This document shows, in pieces, positions 7,027 to 14,407 of a stretch of DNA of 24,072 bases. The notes beneath the pieces are model-generated. The model had not been told where the DNA came from and did no database searches. It saw nothing but the letters and a program-made list of their open reading frames with translations. The position numbers and the translations under genes were made by a program. The DNA comes from Oscillospiraceae bacterium (GTDB lineage Bacteria; Bacillota_A; Clostridia; Oscillospirales; Oscillospiraceae): positions 1 through 24,072 of the forward strand of contig JAFYLN010000009.1 of NCBI GenBank assembly GCA_017537045.1, written 5' to 3'. Each line of letters starts with the position of its first letter. Position 1 is the stretch's first letter.

Positions 7027-7242
7027 ATGACTGACGCCCAACCCCAGCAGAACTACTATATCAACCGACGAATCGGTTCTACCAACTATAAAGTCAAGGT
7101 GTACTTCAGTGACACCGAAAGAGAAACCATGGAGGAGAAAATATTGAGAATGGTGAAAAATGATGCTATGCAAAGTGCGACTGAGTGTGCTATAATGAAT
7201 GCGCCACAAATGAGCCGTCAGTCTGAAAGGAGCGCATCATGA
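7027..7242 (+). CDS. tnpW: TnpW-family transposon-encoded protein
   Basis: The 71-aa protein MTDAQPQQNYYINRRIGSTNYKVKVYFSDTERETMEEKI matches the small TnpW-type proteins that directly precede large serine recombinases in Tn4451-like elements; their role is not well defined. Start choice is uncertain. ATG 7027 is 12 bases from the AGGAGG at 7009-7014, while an in-frame TTG at 7021 is at the ideal 6 bases and would add two residues. Its stop overlaps the recombinase start (ATGA at 7239-7242), so the pair is translationally coupled. Confidence 0.75.
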   Translation: MTDAQPQQNYYINRRIGSTNYKVKVYFSDTERETMEEKILRMVKNDAMQSATECAIMNAPQMSRQSERSAS

Positions 7243-9056
7243 GCGTGAAACAGACTGAGAATAAGATTACGGCGCTGTACGAGCGCCTGTCCCGTGATGA
7301 TGACCTTGCGGGAGAAAGCAACTCCATTCTGAACCAGAAAGCATACCTCGAAAACTACGCAGTTCAGCACGGCTACACCAACTTCGCCCACTATACGGAC
7401 GATGGATGTTCTGGCGGCAATTTTGAGCGTCCCGATTGGAAACGCATGATTGCCGACATTGAAGCCGGAAAGATCTGCCGTGTGATCGTAAAGGATATGA
7501 GCCGTGCAGGCCGTGACTACCTGCAAACCGGCTTTTATACCGAGGTATTCTTCCGGCAGCATGGGGTTCATTTTATTGCCATCGCAAACAGTGTGGACAG
7601 TGAAGATCAGAACAGCAACGAGTTTGCGCCGTTTCTGAATATCATGAATGAGTGGTATCTGCGAGATCAATCCCGGAAGGTGTCTGCTGCCTATCGTATC
7701 AAGGGAAACTCAGGAAAGCACACTTCCACCCATGCCATCTATGGTTATAAGAAAGATCCGGAGGACAAAGATCGCTGGATCATTGATGAAGAAGCTGCCG
7801 CTGTGGTTCGGCGCATCTTCCAACTCAGTATTGAAGGCCATGGCGGTTATGAAATCGCACAGATTTTGACCCGGGAGAAGGTGGAGTCTCCCAGTTACTA
7901 TCTTGCCAGCCGTGGTATCGGCCTGTTCAAAAACCGCAAGGATATGACCCGGCCTTATGATTGGTACGGAAACTCTGTCAATGTCCTGCTCTCCAAACCG
8001 GAGTATATGGGGCATACCGTGAATTTCCGTACCTCCAAGAAATCCTATAAGGACAAGCGGATCATGAATCCTCCGGAGGACTGGCTGATTTTTGAAAACA
8101 CCCACGAAGCAATCGTCGATCCGGAAACATGGCGGCTTGCCCAACGAACACGCAGAACCGTCCACCGGATTGACACCACGGGAGAAGCCAATCCGCTGAC
8201 GGGTATTCTCTACTGCGCCGATTGCGGTGCCAAGTTGTATAATCACCGCAGTGTGAAAAATAATAAGAACGGCACACAGACTCCCGTGGATTTTTACAAC
8301 TGCGCCAGCTACACGCTGACCTTGCAGCGGGAAACCAAGAAGTGCTGCTCCCACAGTATTACCACCAAGGCAATCCGGGCGATCATTCTGGAAACCATTC
8401 AGACCGTCAGCACCTATGCCATCAGCAACGAAGCGGAGTTTATGGAAAAGGTACTGGAAGCATCCCGGTTGAAGCAGGAATCGGAAGCCAAGGGATTGAA
8501 GCGGAAGATCAGCCGTGCCAAGAAGCGCTCTGCTGAACTGGACACGCTGATCAAGACCTTGTATGAATCCTATGCCATGGGAAAGATTACGGAGAAGCGT
8601 TTTGAAATGCTGTCCGCTGACTATGAAAAAGAGCAGGCGGAGTTGGAAGAAGTTATTGCTACAGACCTTGTGGAGCTGGAAGTGTTCACCACGGACAAAG
8701 ACCGGGCGCAGCAATTTCTATCCATTGCAAAGCGGTACACGGACTTCTCTCAGCTGACCACTCCCATGATCAACGAATTTGTTGATAAGATTCTTGTTCA
8801 TGCGCCGGAGAAGATCGATGGCGAGCGGACGATGGAGATCGAGATCTATTTGAAATTCATCGGCAAGTTTGACATTCCCATACCGGAGCCTACCCCGGAG
8901 GAACTGGCCGCCGAGGAAAAGGCACGAAAGAAACGAGCAGCGGAACGAGCCAAATATGAGCGCCGGAAAGAACGAAAGCGCCAGCAAAAGCTGGAAGCGG
9001 AACGGCAAGCCCAGGCAGCGGAGAATGCCGATGCACAGAAAGAACAAACAGCATAA
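7239..9056 (+). CDS. tnpX: Large serine site-specific recombinase (TnpX-like)
   Basis: The 605-aa protein has the layout of large serine recombinases that excise and insert mobile elements. The resolvase catalytic domain spans residues ~10-160, with the nucleophile Ser18 in LYERLSRDD and catalytic arginine in KDMSRAGRD. The recombinase domain follows at ~190-300. A zinc ribbon lies at ~320-390 (CADCGAKL ... KKCCSH), a coiled-coil at ~400-480, and a DUF4368-like C-terminus ends in a long basic, charged tail. It is intact and belongs to the TnpX group of Tn4451/Tn5397. Enzymes of this group usually use short core sequences rather than tRNA 3' ends, so it may not be what made the 24-bp att repeats. 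The gene symbol rests on family resemblance. Confidence 0.9.
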   Translation: MSVKQTENKITALYERLSRDDDLAGESNSILNQKAYLENYAVQHGYTNFAHYTDDGCSGGNFERPDWKRMIADIEAGKICRVIVKDMSRAGRDYLQTGFYTEVFFRQHGVHFIAIANSVDSEDQNSNEFAPFLNIMNEWYLRDQSRKVSAAYRIKGNSGKHTSTHAIYGYKKDPEDKDRWIIDEEAAAVVRRIFQLSIEGHGGYEIAQILTREKVESPSYYLASRGIGLFKNRKDMTRPYDWYGNSVNVLLSKPEYMGHTVNFRTSKKSYKDKRIMNPPEDWLIFENTHEAIVDPETWRLAQRTRRTVHRIDTTGEANPLTGILYCADCGAKLYNHRSVKNNKNGTQTPVDFYNCASYTLTLQRETKKCCSHSITTKAIRAIILETIQTVSTYAISNEAEFMEKVLEASRLKQESEAKGLKRKISRAKKRSAELDTLIKTLYESYAMGKITEKRFEMLSADYEKEQAELEEVIATDLVELEVFTTDKDRAQQFLSIAKRYTDFSQLTTPMINEFVDKILVHAPEKIDGERTMEIEIYLKFIGKFDIPIPEPTPEELAAEEKARKKRAAERAKYERRKERKRQQKLEAERQAQAAENADAQKEQTA

Positions 9057-9067
9057 TTTACACCGAT

Positions 9068-9100
9068 GGGCGGTTTGCAGAAATGCAGGCCGCCCTTTTT
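9068..9100 (+). terminator. Rho-independent terminator after the recombinase
   Basis: GGGCGGTTTGCA (9068-9079), loop GAAA and TGCAGGCCGCCC (9084-9095) form a 12-bp stem with two wobbles, followed by TTTTT. Confidence 0.85.
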
Positions 9101-9127
9101 CTATACTCATTTTTAGGAGGTACGACT

Positions 9128-9334
9128 ATGACCGATACAGAAAAACAGTTACTACAAGCAAAACACCGCTTGGAGGAAGCACAGGCCAGAGATCGGGCGA
9201 AGGAACGCAAGACCCGGACACGGCGGCTGATCCAGGAGGGTGCGATTTTGGAGAAAGCATTACCGCAGACAACCCGAATGACATTGGAACAGTTGGAGGA
9301 ATTTTTGTGGGAAGCATTCAAAGCAGTACGATGA
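9128..9334 (+). CDS. DUF3847-family small protein
   Basis: The 68-aa charged helical protein (MTDTEKQLLQAKHRLEEAQARDRAKERKTRTRRLIQEGAILEKALP...) fits the DUF3847 pattern: an N-terminal coiled-coil, a conserved RKTRTRRLIQEGA-like turn and an acidic C-terminal helix LEQLEEFLWEAF. The family is typically found just upstream of MobA/MobL relaxase genes in Clostridia and may assist DNA processing, but no function is proven that I know of. AGGAGG at 9115-9120 is 7 bases before the ATG at 9128. It is framed by terminators on both sides, so it is expressed as its own short unit. Confidence 0.75.
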   Translation: MTDTEKQLLQAKHRLEEAQARDRAKERKTRTRRLIQEGAILEKALPQTTRMTLEQLEEFLWEAFKAVR

Positions 9335-9340
9335 TTTTAG

Positions 9341-9371
9341 GCGCTCTGGGAAACCGGAGCGCTTCTTTTTT
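9341..9371 (+). terminator. Rho-independent terminator after the DUF3847 gene
   Basis: GCGCTCTGG (9341-9349), loop GAAA and CCGGAGCGC (9354-9362) form a stem followed by TTCTTTTTT. It separates the small gene from the oriT region. Confidence 0.85.
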
Positions 9372-9378
9372 ATCCCGA

Positions 9379-9415
9379 AGGGCGCACTTACTCACCACCC
9401 CAGTGGGGCGGTGGT
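9379..9415 (-). other. Predicted origin of transfer (oriT) with RSF1010-type nic core
   Basis: On the minus strand TAAGTGCGCCCT (9390-9379) equals the nic core known from RSF1010/R1162 and shared with several Gram-positive MOBQ systems, where cleavage falls after TAAGTGCG. Just 5' of it on that strand is an imperfect inverted repeat: ACCACCGCCCC, spacer ACT, GGGGTGGT (plus-strand 9394-9415). Known MOBQ oriTs place a relaxase-binding hairpin there. It lies ~280 bp upstream of a MOBQ relaxase gene, the usual position. Motif identity and context are seen; function is inferred. Confidence 0.8.
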
Positions 9416-9515
9416 ATTTCCGTTGGAAATCGTGCGCTCTCCGAGGGGGATGCGGCTTCTGCGGAAGTCTGATGGACAATGCCACAGCTTAAGCGGATCT
9501 GCTGTCATTGCCCAC

Positions 9516-9579
9516 GCAGTTGGTGAGAGGTATCCTCACAGAATACCGTCGCTTCAACCGACGGTATTCCACCAACTGC
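9516..9579. other. Structured three-way-junction element upstream of the relaxase gene
   Basis: GCAGTTGGTG (9516-9525) pairs with CACCAACTGC (9570-9579). It encloses a small hairpin GAGG-TAT-CCTC (9527-9537) and a perfect 11-bp hairpin (GAATACCGTCG 9541-9551 with CGACGGTATTC 9559-9569). The fold is too regular for chance. It may be part of the transfer origin, a single-strand origin, or an RNA leader of the relaxase gene. There is no gene here. Confidence 0.6.
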
Positions 9580-9617
9580 CCGCACAAACCTGCCACCGGC
9601 AGCTTTGTCTGCGGCTA

Positions 9618-9652
9618 TGACCCTAAGTTCAGCTTAGGGTCATTTTCTCTTT
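9618..9652 (+). terminator. Stem-loop just before the relaxase gene (terminator or attenuator)
   Basis: TGACCCTAAG (9618-9627), loop TTCAG and CTTAGGGTCA (9633-9642) form a perfect 10-bp stem followed by TTTTCTCTTT. A second small stem (TTTCTCTTT/AAAGAGAAA) follows. It could end read-through or attenuate relaxase expression. Confidence 0.55.
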
Positions 9653-9695
9653 GAAAAGAGAAACAGAAACTTTACGAAAGGATTGGTACGAAGAA

Positions 9696-11387
9696 ATGGC
9701 GATCTATCATTTGGAAGCTAAGGTCATCAGCCGGGGCGCAGGGCGATCTGCTTGCGCCGCTTCGGCCTATCTAAGCTGCTCCCAAATTCTCAACGACTAT
9801 GACGGCATCCAGCACGACTACACCCGCAAATCCGGACTTGTCTGGCAGCAGGTATTCCTGCCGGAATTTGCACCGCAGGAATGGTCTGACCGGGCCGTAC
9901 TTTGGAATGCGGTGGAAGCAAATGAGAAAACCAAGGACAGCAGACTGGCAAGAGAGTTTGTGGTGGCGCTGCCCATCGAACTTGAGAAAGATCAATGGAC
10001 AGCGCTGCTGACAGAATATATCCAGACCAATTTTGTGGCAGAGGGCATGTGTGCTGATGTAGCCATCCATGACACAGACGGACACAATCCCCATGCCCAT
10101 ATCATGCTGACAGTGCGCCCACTGGACGAACATGGCAAGTGGCAGTACAAGACAGAGAAAGAATATCTCTGTGTCCGGGATGGTGAGGAACGAGGATTCA
10201 CCGCTACCGAGTTCAAGGCAGCACAAGCCGACGGTTGGGAGAAACAGTATCCATATAAGGTCGGCAAGAAAAAGGTGTACATGGCTCCCTCTGCCGCCGA
10301 AACGCAGGGACTTGTCCGGGTATCCAAGCATCCGAAAAGCACCAAATATGGCAGACAGAATCCCATCGCAGAAAAATGGAACAGCGATGAACAAATTGTA
10401 GTATGGCGCAAGGCATGGGCAGATACCACCAATTCCCACTTGGAACGAGCTGGTGCCGATGCCCGGATCGATCACCGGAGCCATGCAGAGCGTGGCTTGG
10501 ATGAACAGCCGACCATCCATGAGGGTGTCGTTGCCCGTGTATTGGAAAAGAAGGGCATCATCGCTGACCGCTGCGAGATCAACCGGCAGATCAAGGCTGA
10601 CAATGCGCTGCTCCGCGAACTGAAAGTAACAGTTAAAAAGCTGATGCAGGCCGTCAAAAACACTCTGTCTGCCATGGCAGAGAAGCTGGAAACGCTGCGG
10701 CAGAATATGATTATCTTCCGGTATCAGCTTCTGTATATTGCTACCGGCAAGGGCAATCTGACTAACCGGCTGAATATCCTTCGTCCCGAATTGGAACGCT
10801 ATCTCCGATTAGTAAAACAGATAAAAGATAAAACCAAGCAGAGGAATCTCCTGCTGGACGAGCGCAAGGCTGTTCCTATGTGGAATATTGCCAAGCGGCA
10901 GGATCTGGCAAAGCAGATTTCAACGTTTTCTGAGGACATTGAGGAACTGCGTTCCGAAAAAGCGATGCTTCTGCGCTCCCTGGACTGCGCCGACGATGTG
11001 GCCATGGGCGATGTGAAGAAAGATATTGCAGCCATGGAATCGGCTCTTAAAAAGCTGGACGAGCAGGAATGCAAATATACCGCTGAACTGGAATCTGCCT
11101 TGCAGCAGTACCGGGAACTGCAAGCGCAGGCAACAGGATTCGATGCAGAGGAACTGACAGATGCACGACTGCAACTGCGTCCGGGCATGGATCGCTCTAC
11201 CGTTGCCAGAATCCAAGCCGCATATGAATCGCAGTACAGTCCCTTTACCATGGCTGAAGCCAGAAGGGATGTTTCCAATATGCTGGGTGAATACGAGGAA
11301 GAACCCCGCTCTGTCCGGGAGCGGCTTCGCAATCATCAGCAAGAGCAAACTGCGCCCCGCAAAAAAGAGAAAGACCGGGATCGATAA
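9696..11387 (+). CDS. mobA: MobA/MobL relaxase (MOBQ family)
   Basis: This relaxase nicks oriT and leads the transferred strand during mobilization. The 563-aa protein begins MAIYHLEAKVISRGAGRSACAASAYLS, the usual start of MobA/MobL proteins. The metal-binding triad is H130-x2-H133-x-H135 in GHNPHAHIMLTVR. The relaxase domain covers about residues 1-230, and the rest is long helical coiled-coil (about 290-530) ending in a charged tail EKDRDR. The start is set at ATG 9696 by family alignment; an AAAGGA lies 13 bases upstream, which is rather far. It follows the predicted oriT and has no coupling-protein or type IV secretion genes nearby, so transfer would depend on a helper. It is the last mobility gene before the cargo. 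Confidence 0.9.
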   Translation: MAIYHLEAKVISRGAGRSACAASAYLSCSQILNDYDGIQHDYTRKSGLVWQQVFLPEFAPQEWSDRAVLWNAVEANEKTKDSRLAREFVVALPIELEKDQWTALLTEYIQTNFVAEGMCADVAIHDTDGHNPHAHIMLTVRPLDEHGKWQYKTEKEYLCVRDGEERGFTATEFKAAQADGWEKQYPYKVGKKKVYMAPSAAETQGLVRVSKHPKSTKYGRQNPIAEKWNSDEQIVVWRKAWADTTNSHLERAGADARIDHRSHAERGLDEQPTIHEGVVARVLEKKGIIADRCEINRQIKADNALLRELKVTVKKLMQAVKNTLSAMAEKLETLRQNMIIFRYQLLYIATGKGNLTNRLNILRPELERYLRLVKQIKDKTKQRNLLLDERKAVPMWNIAKRQDLAKQISTFSEDIEELRSEKAMLLRSLDCADDVAMGDVKKDIAAMESALKKLDEQECKYTAELESALQQYRELQAQATGFDAEELTDARLQLRPGMDRSTVARIQAAYESQYSPFTMAEARRDVSNMLGEYEEEPRSVRERLRNHQQEQTAPRKKEKDRDR

Positions 11388-11510
11388 CTTCTTGAGCAGC
11401 ACCTAATCAAGGGGAGGTGTAGACGATAGTGATATAATCTCCGATCTCTTATGTATGCGATTGTGTGATGTCTTCAGAACATTTGTAAAAACTTCATAAA
11501 TCCTTAAATG

Positions 11511-11551
11511 TTGGGAACGCTTTTGGAACTCTGGAGGCATCGGTTGGGAAC
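11511..11551 (+). promoter_or_regulatory. Three direct repeats at 11- and 22-bp spacing: predicted activator operator
   Basis: TTGGGAAC at 11511-11518, TTTGGAAC at 11522-11529 and TTGGGAAC at 11544-11551 start 11 and 22 bp apart, all on one face of the helix. The last ends 10 bp before a -10 box. SARP-type activators are known to bind direct repeats of this spacing close to the -10. The island encodes a protein with a SARP-like C-terminus, which makes it the candidate ligand. Confidence 0.6.
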
Positions 11552-11561
11552 TTAGTATTTG

Positions 11562-11567
11562 TATAAT
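11562..11567 (+). promoter_or_regulatory. -10 box of the FAS operon promoter
   Basis: A consensus TATAAT lies 48 bases upstream of the acpP start codon. No good -35 is found at 16-18 bp; that position lies between the direct repeats at 11522 and 11544. A weak core with a perfect -10 and no -35 is typical of activator-dependent promoters. Another TATAAT at 11433-11438 also lacks a -35. Confidence 0.55.
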
Positions 11568-11615
11568 AATTGTCAACATGCGGTGTTTGCCGCAGGAATT
11601 ATGGAGGCTACTATT

Positions 11616-11840
11616 ATGTATTTTAACGCAATTGCTAAGGTTATTTCTGATCGTACCGGCTGTGATATTTCCGCTGTAAAGCCCGAAAGCACCTTTACCG
11701 AACTGGGGATCGACTCTCTGGACACCGTGGAGCTGCTGATGAACCTGGAGGATGAACTGGGTGTGGAGATCGAACTGGGCGATCAGGTCGTTAAGACTGT
11801 AGACGATCTGGATAAGCTGATCCAGAGTAAGCAGGGGTAA
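11616..11840 (+). CDS. acpP: Acyl carrier protein
   Basis: The 74-aa acidic protein has the ACP fold pattern and the phosphopantetheine attachment site GIDSLDTVELLM, with Ser34 as the modified residue. It carries the growing acyl chain in type II fatty acid synthesis. It needs a 4'-phosphopantetheinyl transferase (AcpS), which is not in the window and must come from the host. The start is taken at ATG 11616, 8 bases after GGAGG (11603-11607). The longer frame back to 11559 would overlap the promoter. It is first in an eleven-gene operon and 6 bases from fabK. The usual preceding genes of Clostridia FAS operons (a MarR-type fabT and fabH) are absent; relaxase-side DNA lies upstream instead. 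Confidence 0.93.
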   Translation: MYFNAIAKVISDRTGCDISAVKPESTFTELGIDSLDTVELLMNLEDELGVEIELGDQVVKTVDDLDKLIQSKQG

Positions 11841-11846
11841 GCGAAT

Positions 11847-12791
11847 ATGATCAAGTCACCTATTTGTGAACTGCTGGGTATTCAGTACCCGGTCTTTCAG
11901 GGAGGCATGGCTTGGATCGCTGACGGCAATCTGGCCGCTGCCGTGTCAAATGGCGGCGGCCTTGGCATTATCGCAGCAGGCAATGCCCCCGGCTCTTATG
12001 TTAGAGAGCAAATCAAAATCGCCAAGCAAATGACTAACAAGCCTATTGGCGTTAACATCATGCTCATGAGTCCCTTTGCCGACGAGGTGGCAAATGTGGT
12101 CATCGAGGAAAAAGTAGAGGTTGTTACCACCGGCGCGGGTAACCCTTCCAAGTATATCAAGGAGTGGATCGCCGCCGGTATCAAGGTCATCCCCGTGGTA
12201 GCAAGTGTCGCCATGGCGAAGCTGATGGCCCGTCTGGGTGCTTCCGCTCTCATTGCAGAGGGCGGCGAAAGCGGCGGTCATGTGGGTGAGCTTACCACAA
12301 TGGTACTGGTTCCCCAGGTCTGCGATGCAACGGATCTGCCCGTCATCGCTGCCGGCGGCATTGCTGATGGACGGGGCGTGGCTGCAGCCTTTATGCTGGG
12401 CGCCTGCGGTGTACAGATGGGCACCCGGTTCCTTAGCGCCTATGAGTGCAACATTCATCCCAATTATAAGGAGAAGATCCTGAAGGCTACCGATCTTTGC
12501 ACTATGGTCACCGGCAAGCGGCTGGGCCATCCCGTGCGCTCTCTGCGTACCCCCTTCGCTCGGGAATATTCCAAGGCGGAGTACGGCGGAATGCCTGACG
12601 ACGAGTTGGAAAATCTGGCAGTGGGCAAGCTGCGCATGGCCGTGCAGGAGGGCGACAGCGAACGGGGCTGCTTCCTCTCCGGTCAGATCGCGGCGATGGT
12701 AAAAAAAGAACAGCCTGCCGCCGAGATCGTCCGTGAGGTGATGGAAGAGGCAGAGCCGATTTTGCGGAGGGCTTGCTTATGGGTAGAATAG
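11847..12791 (+). CDS. fabK: Enoyl-ACP reductase II (FabK, FMN-dependent)
   Basis: This enzyme carries out the last reduction of each elongation cycle, trans-2-enoyl-ACP to acyl-ACP, with FMN and NAD(P)H. The 314-aa protein is of the nitronate-monooxygenase/FabK type. It has the N-terminal PVFQGGMAWIADGNLAAAVSNGGGLGIIA, the EGGESGGHVGEL segment with catalytic His145, and the flavin-phosphate loop VIAAGGIADGRG ... GVQMGTRFL. Using FabK rather than FabI is typical for many Firmicutes and gives low triclosan sensitivity. It follows acpP by 6 bases, and its end overlaps fabD by 13 bases. Confidence 0.93.
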   Translation: MIKSPICELLGIQYPVFQGGMAWIADGNLAAAVSNGGGLGIIAAGNAPGSYVREQIKIAKQMTNKPIGVNIMLMSPFADEVANVVIEEKVEVVTTGAGNPSKYIKEWIAAGIKVIPVVASVAMAKLMARLGASALIAEGGESGGHVGELTTMVLVPQVCDATDLPVIAAGGIADGRGVAAAFMLGACGVQMGTRFLSAYECNIHPNYKEKILKATDLCTMVTGKRLGHPVRSLRTPFAREYSKAEYGGMPDDELENLAVGKLRMAVQEGDSERGCFLSGQIAAMVKKEQPAAEIVREVMEEAEPILRRACLWVE

Positions 12792-13675
12792 CATTCGTTT
12801 TTTCCGGCCAGGGTGACCAGTATCCCGGCATGGGCAAGGAGTTGTGCGATACCTATGGTGCCGCGTCAGATGTGTTCCACATGTGCGAAACCATTCGGCC
12901 CGGTACGGTGCGGCAATGCTTTGAGGGAACCACCGAAGAACTGAAAGAAACGAAAAATACCCAGCCCTGCCTGTTTGCCATGGAACTGGCAGCAGCGGAA
13001 GTGCTGATGGATAAAGGTATTCTGCCGAATGCTTTGGCAGGATTCTCCCTTGGTGAAGTCGTGGCGGCAACGATTGCCGGCATTTTTGACCGGGAGACCG
13101 GCTTCAAGCTGGTCTGCACACGGGGCGAACTGATGCAGGAAGAATCCGAAAAGTACGATACCGCCATGGCGGCAGTCGTCAAGCTGACAGCAGCGCAGGT
13201 CAATGATATTGCTGAGAAATATTCTGATATTTACCCTGTGAATTTCAACTGCCCCGGTAACATCACCGTTTCCGGTCTTGCCGGGCACATGAGCACATTT
13301 TCTGCCGAAGTGAAAGCCGCCGGAGGACGTGCGCTGCCCCTGAAGGTGAAGGGTGCCTTCCATTCGCCCTTTATGGCAGATGCGGCGACGGCCTTTGGTG
13401 CGGAACTGGAAAAGGTTGAGCTGGGTCAGCCCAGGCTTCCGCTGTATTCCAATGTAACGGCACAGCCGTATTGCGGCAATCCTGCCGCCCTTCTGGCAGA
13501 GCAGATCAAAAGCCCGGTGCAGTGGGAAAGCATCATCCGCAATATGATCGCGTCCGGCATCGACACCTTTATCGAAATCGGCCCCGGTAAGACTTTGACC
13601 AATATGATCAAAAAGATAGACATGAATGTAAGGGCATATACCTTTACGGAATACCTGGAGGAAAGTGTATGCTGA
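12779..13675 (+). CDS. fabD: Malonyl-CoA:ACP transacylase
   Basis: FabD loads malonate from malonyl-CoA onto ACP. The 298-aa protein has the SGQGDQYPGM loop (Gln11), the nucleophile motif GFSLGE with Ser90, the malonate-binding arginine in CTRGELM, and the catalytic His in KGAFHSPFM. The residue before the nucleophile is Phe, where E. coli has His (GHSLG), a variation within the family. The ATG at 12779 fits the conserved start and lies 7 bases from GGAGGG; a TTG two codons earlier is less likely. It overlaps fabK by 13 bases and fabG by 7, so translation is probably coupled through all three. Confidence 0.93.
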   Translation: MGRIAFVFSGQGDQYPGMGKELCDTYGAASDVFHMCETIRPGTVRQCFEGTTEELKETKNTQPCLFAMELAAAEVLMDKGILPNALAGFSLGEVVAATIAGIFDRETGFKLVCTRGELMQEESEKYDTAMAAVVKLTAAQVNDIAEKYSDIYPVNFNCPGNITVSGLAGHMSTFSAEVKAAGGRALPLKVKGAFHSPFMADAATAFGAELEKVELGQPRLPLYSNVTAQPYCGNPAALLAEQIKSPVQWESIIRNMIASGIDTFIEIGPGKTLTNMIKKIDMNVRAYTFTEYLEESVC

Positions 13676-14397
13676 AAGGAAAAACAGCCATCGTCACCGG
13701 CGGCAGTCGGGGAATCGGTGCGGCAATTGTCCACAAGCTGGCATCCATGGGCGCCAATATCGCCGTGATCTATGCCGGAAACCAAACCGCTGCGGAAGCG
13801 GTCTGTGAAAAGTGCAAGGAAGAATACGGCGTGGAAGCGAAAGCCTATCAGTGCAATGTGGCCTCCTTCGAGGAAACGAAGGCCGCTGTTGCCGCCATCA
13901 AGGCAGATTTCAGCGCTGTCCACATCCTTGTGAACAATGCAGGCGTTACCAAGGACGGATTGATTGCCATGATGGGCGAAAGCGCCTGGGACGCGGTGCT
14001 GGATACCAATCTGAAGGGTGCGTTCAATATGATCCGCCATTGCACCGGTCTGTTCCTCCGGGCAAAGGAGGGTTGCATTATCAATATCAGCTCCGTTTCC
14101 GGCCTGATGGGCAACGCAGGACAGTGCAACTATTCTGCATCCAAGGCAGGCCTTGTAGGCCTGACCAAGTCCGTTGCCAAAGAGTTGGCCCTTAAGGGCA
14201 TCCGCTGCAACGCCATTGCCCCCGGCTTTATCCGCACGGATATGACCGGCAGCCAGGAAAATAACCCGCTGCTTGCCATGATTCCCCTTGGGAGAATGGG
14301 CGAGTCAGAAGAGGTTGCCGAGGCTGCGGCCTATTTGGCGACTGCAAAATATGTAACCGGCGAGACTATCCGTGTTGACGGCGGCATCGCTATGTAA
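13669..14397 (+). CDS. fabG: 3-oxoacyl-ACP reductase
   Basis: FabG is an NADPH-dependent short-chain dehydrogenase that reduces 3-oxoacyl-ACP to 3-hydroxyacyl-ACP. The 242-aa protein has the cofactor loop GGSRGIG (residues 11-17), NNAGVT, catalytic Ser142 in ISSVSG, and Tyr155 and Lys159 in YSASK. The C-terminus GETIRVDGGIAM is typical of FabG. All catalytic residues are present and the length is normal. It overlaps the end of fabD by 7 bases and is followed 10 bases later by fabF, whose ribosome site AAGGAG overlaps the fabG stop. Confidence 0.93.
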   Translation: MLKGKTAIVTGGSRGIGAAIVHKLASMGANIAVIYAGNQTAAEAVCEKCKEEYGVEAKAYQCNVASFEETKAAVAAIKADFSAVHILVNNAGVTKDGLIAMMGESAWDAVLDTNLKGAFNMIRHCTGLFLRAKEGCIINISSVSGLMGNAGQCNYSASKAGLVGLTKSVAKELALKGIRCNAIAPGFIRTDMTGSQENNPLLAMIPLGRMGESEEVAEAAAYLATAKYVTGETIRVDGGIAM

Positions 14398-14407
14398 GGA
14401 GATTTCT

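Noticed and set aside
11433..11438. TATAAT as alternative FAS operon promoter
   Set aside because: No -35 at proper spacing and it lies 178 bases from the acpP start; the -10 at 11562 with adjacent repeats is preferred.
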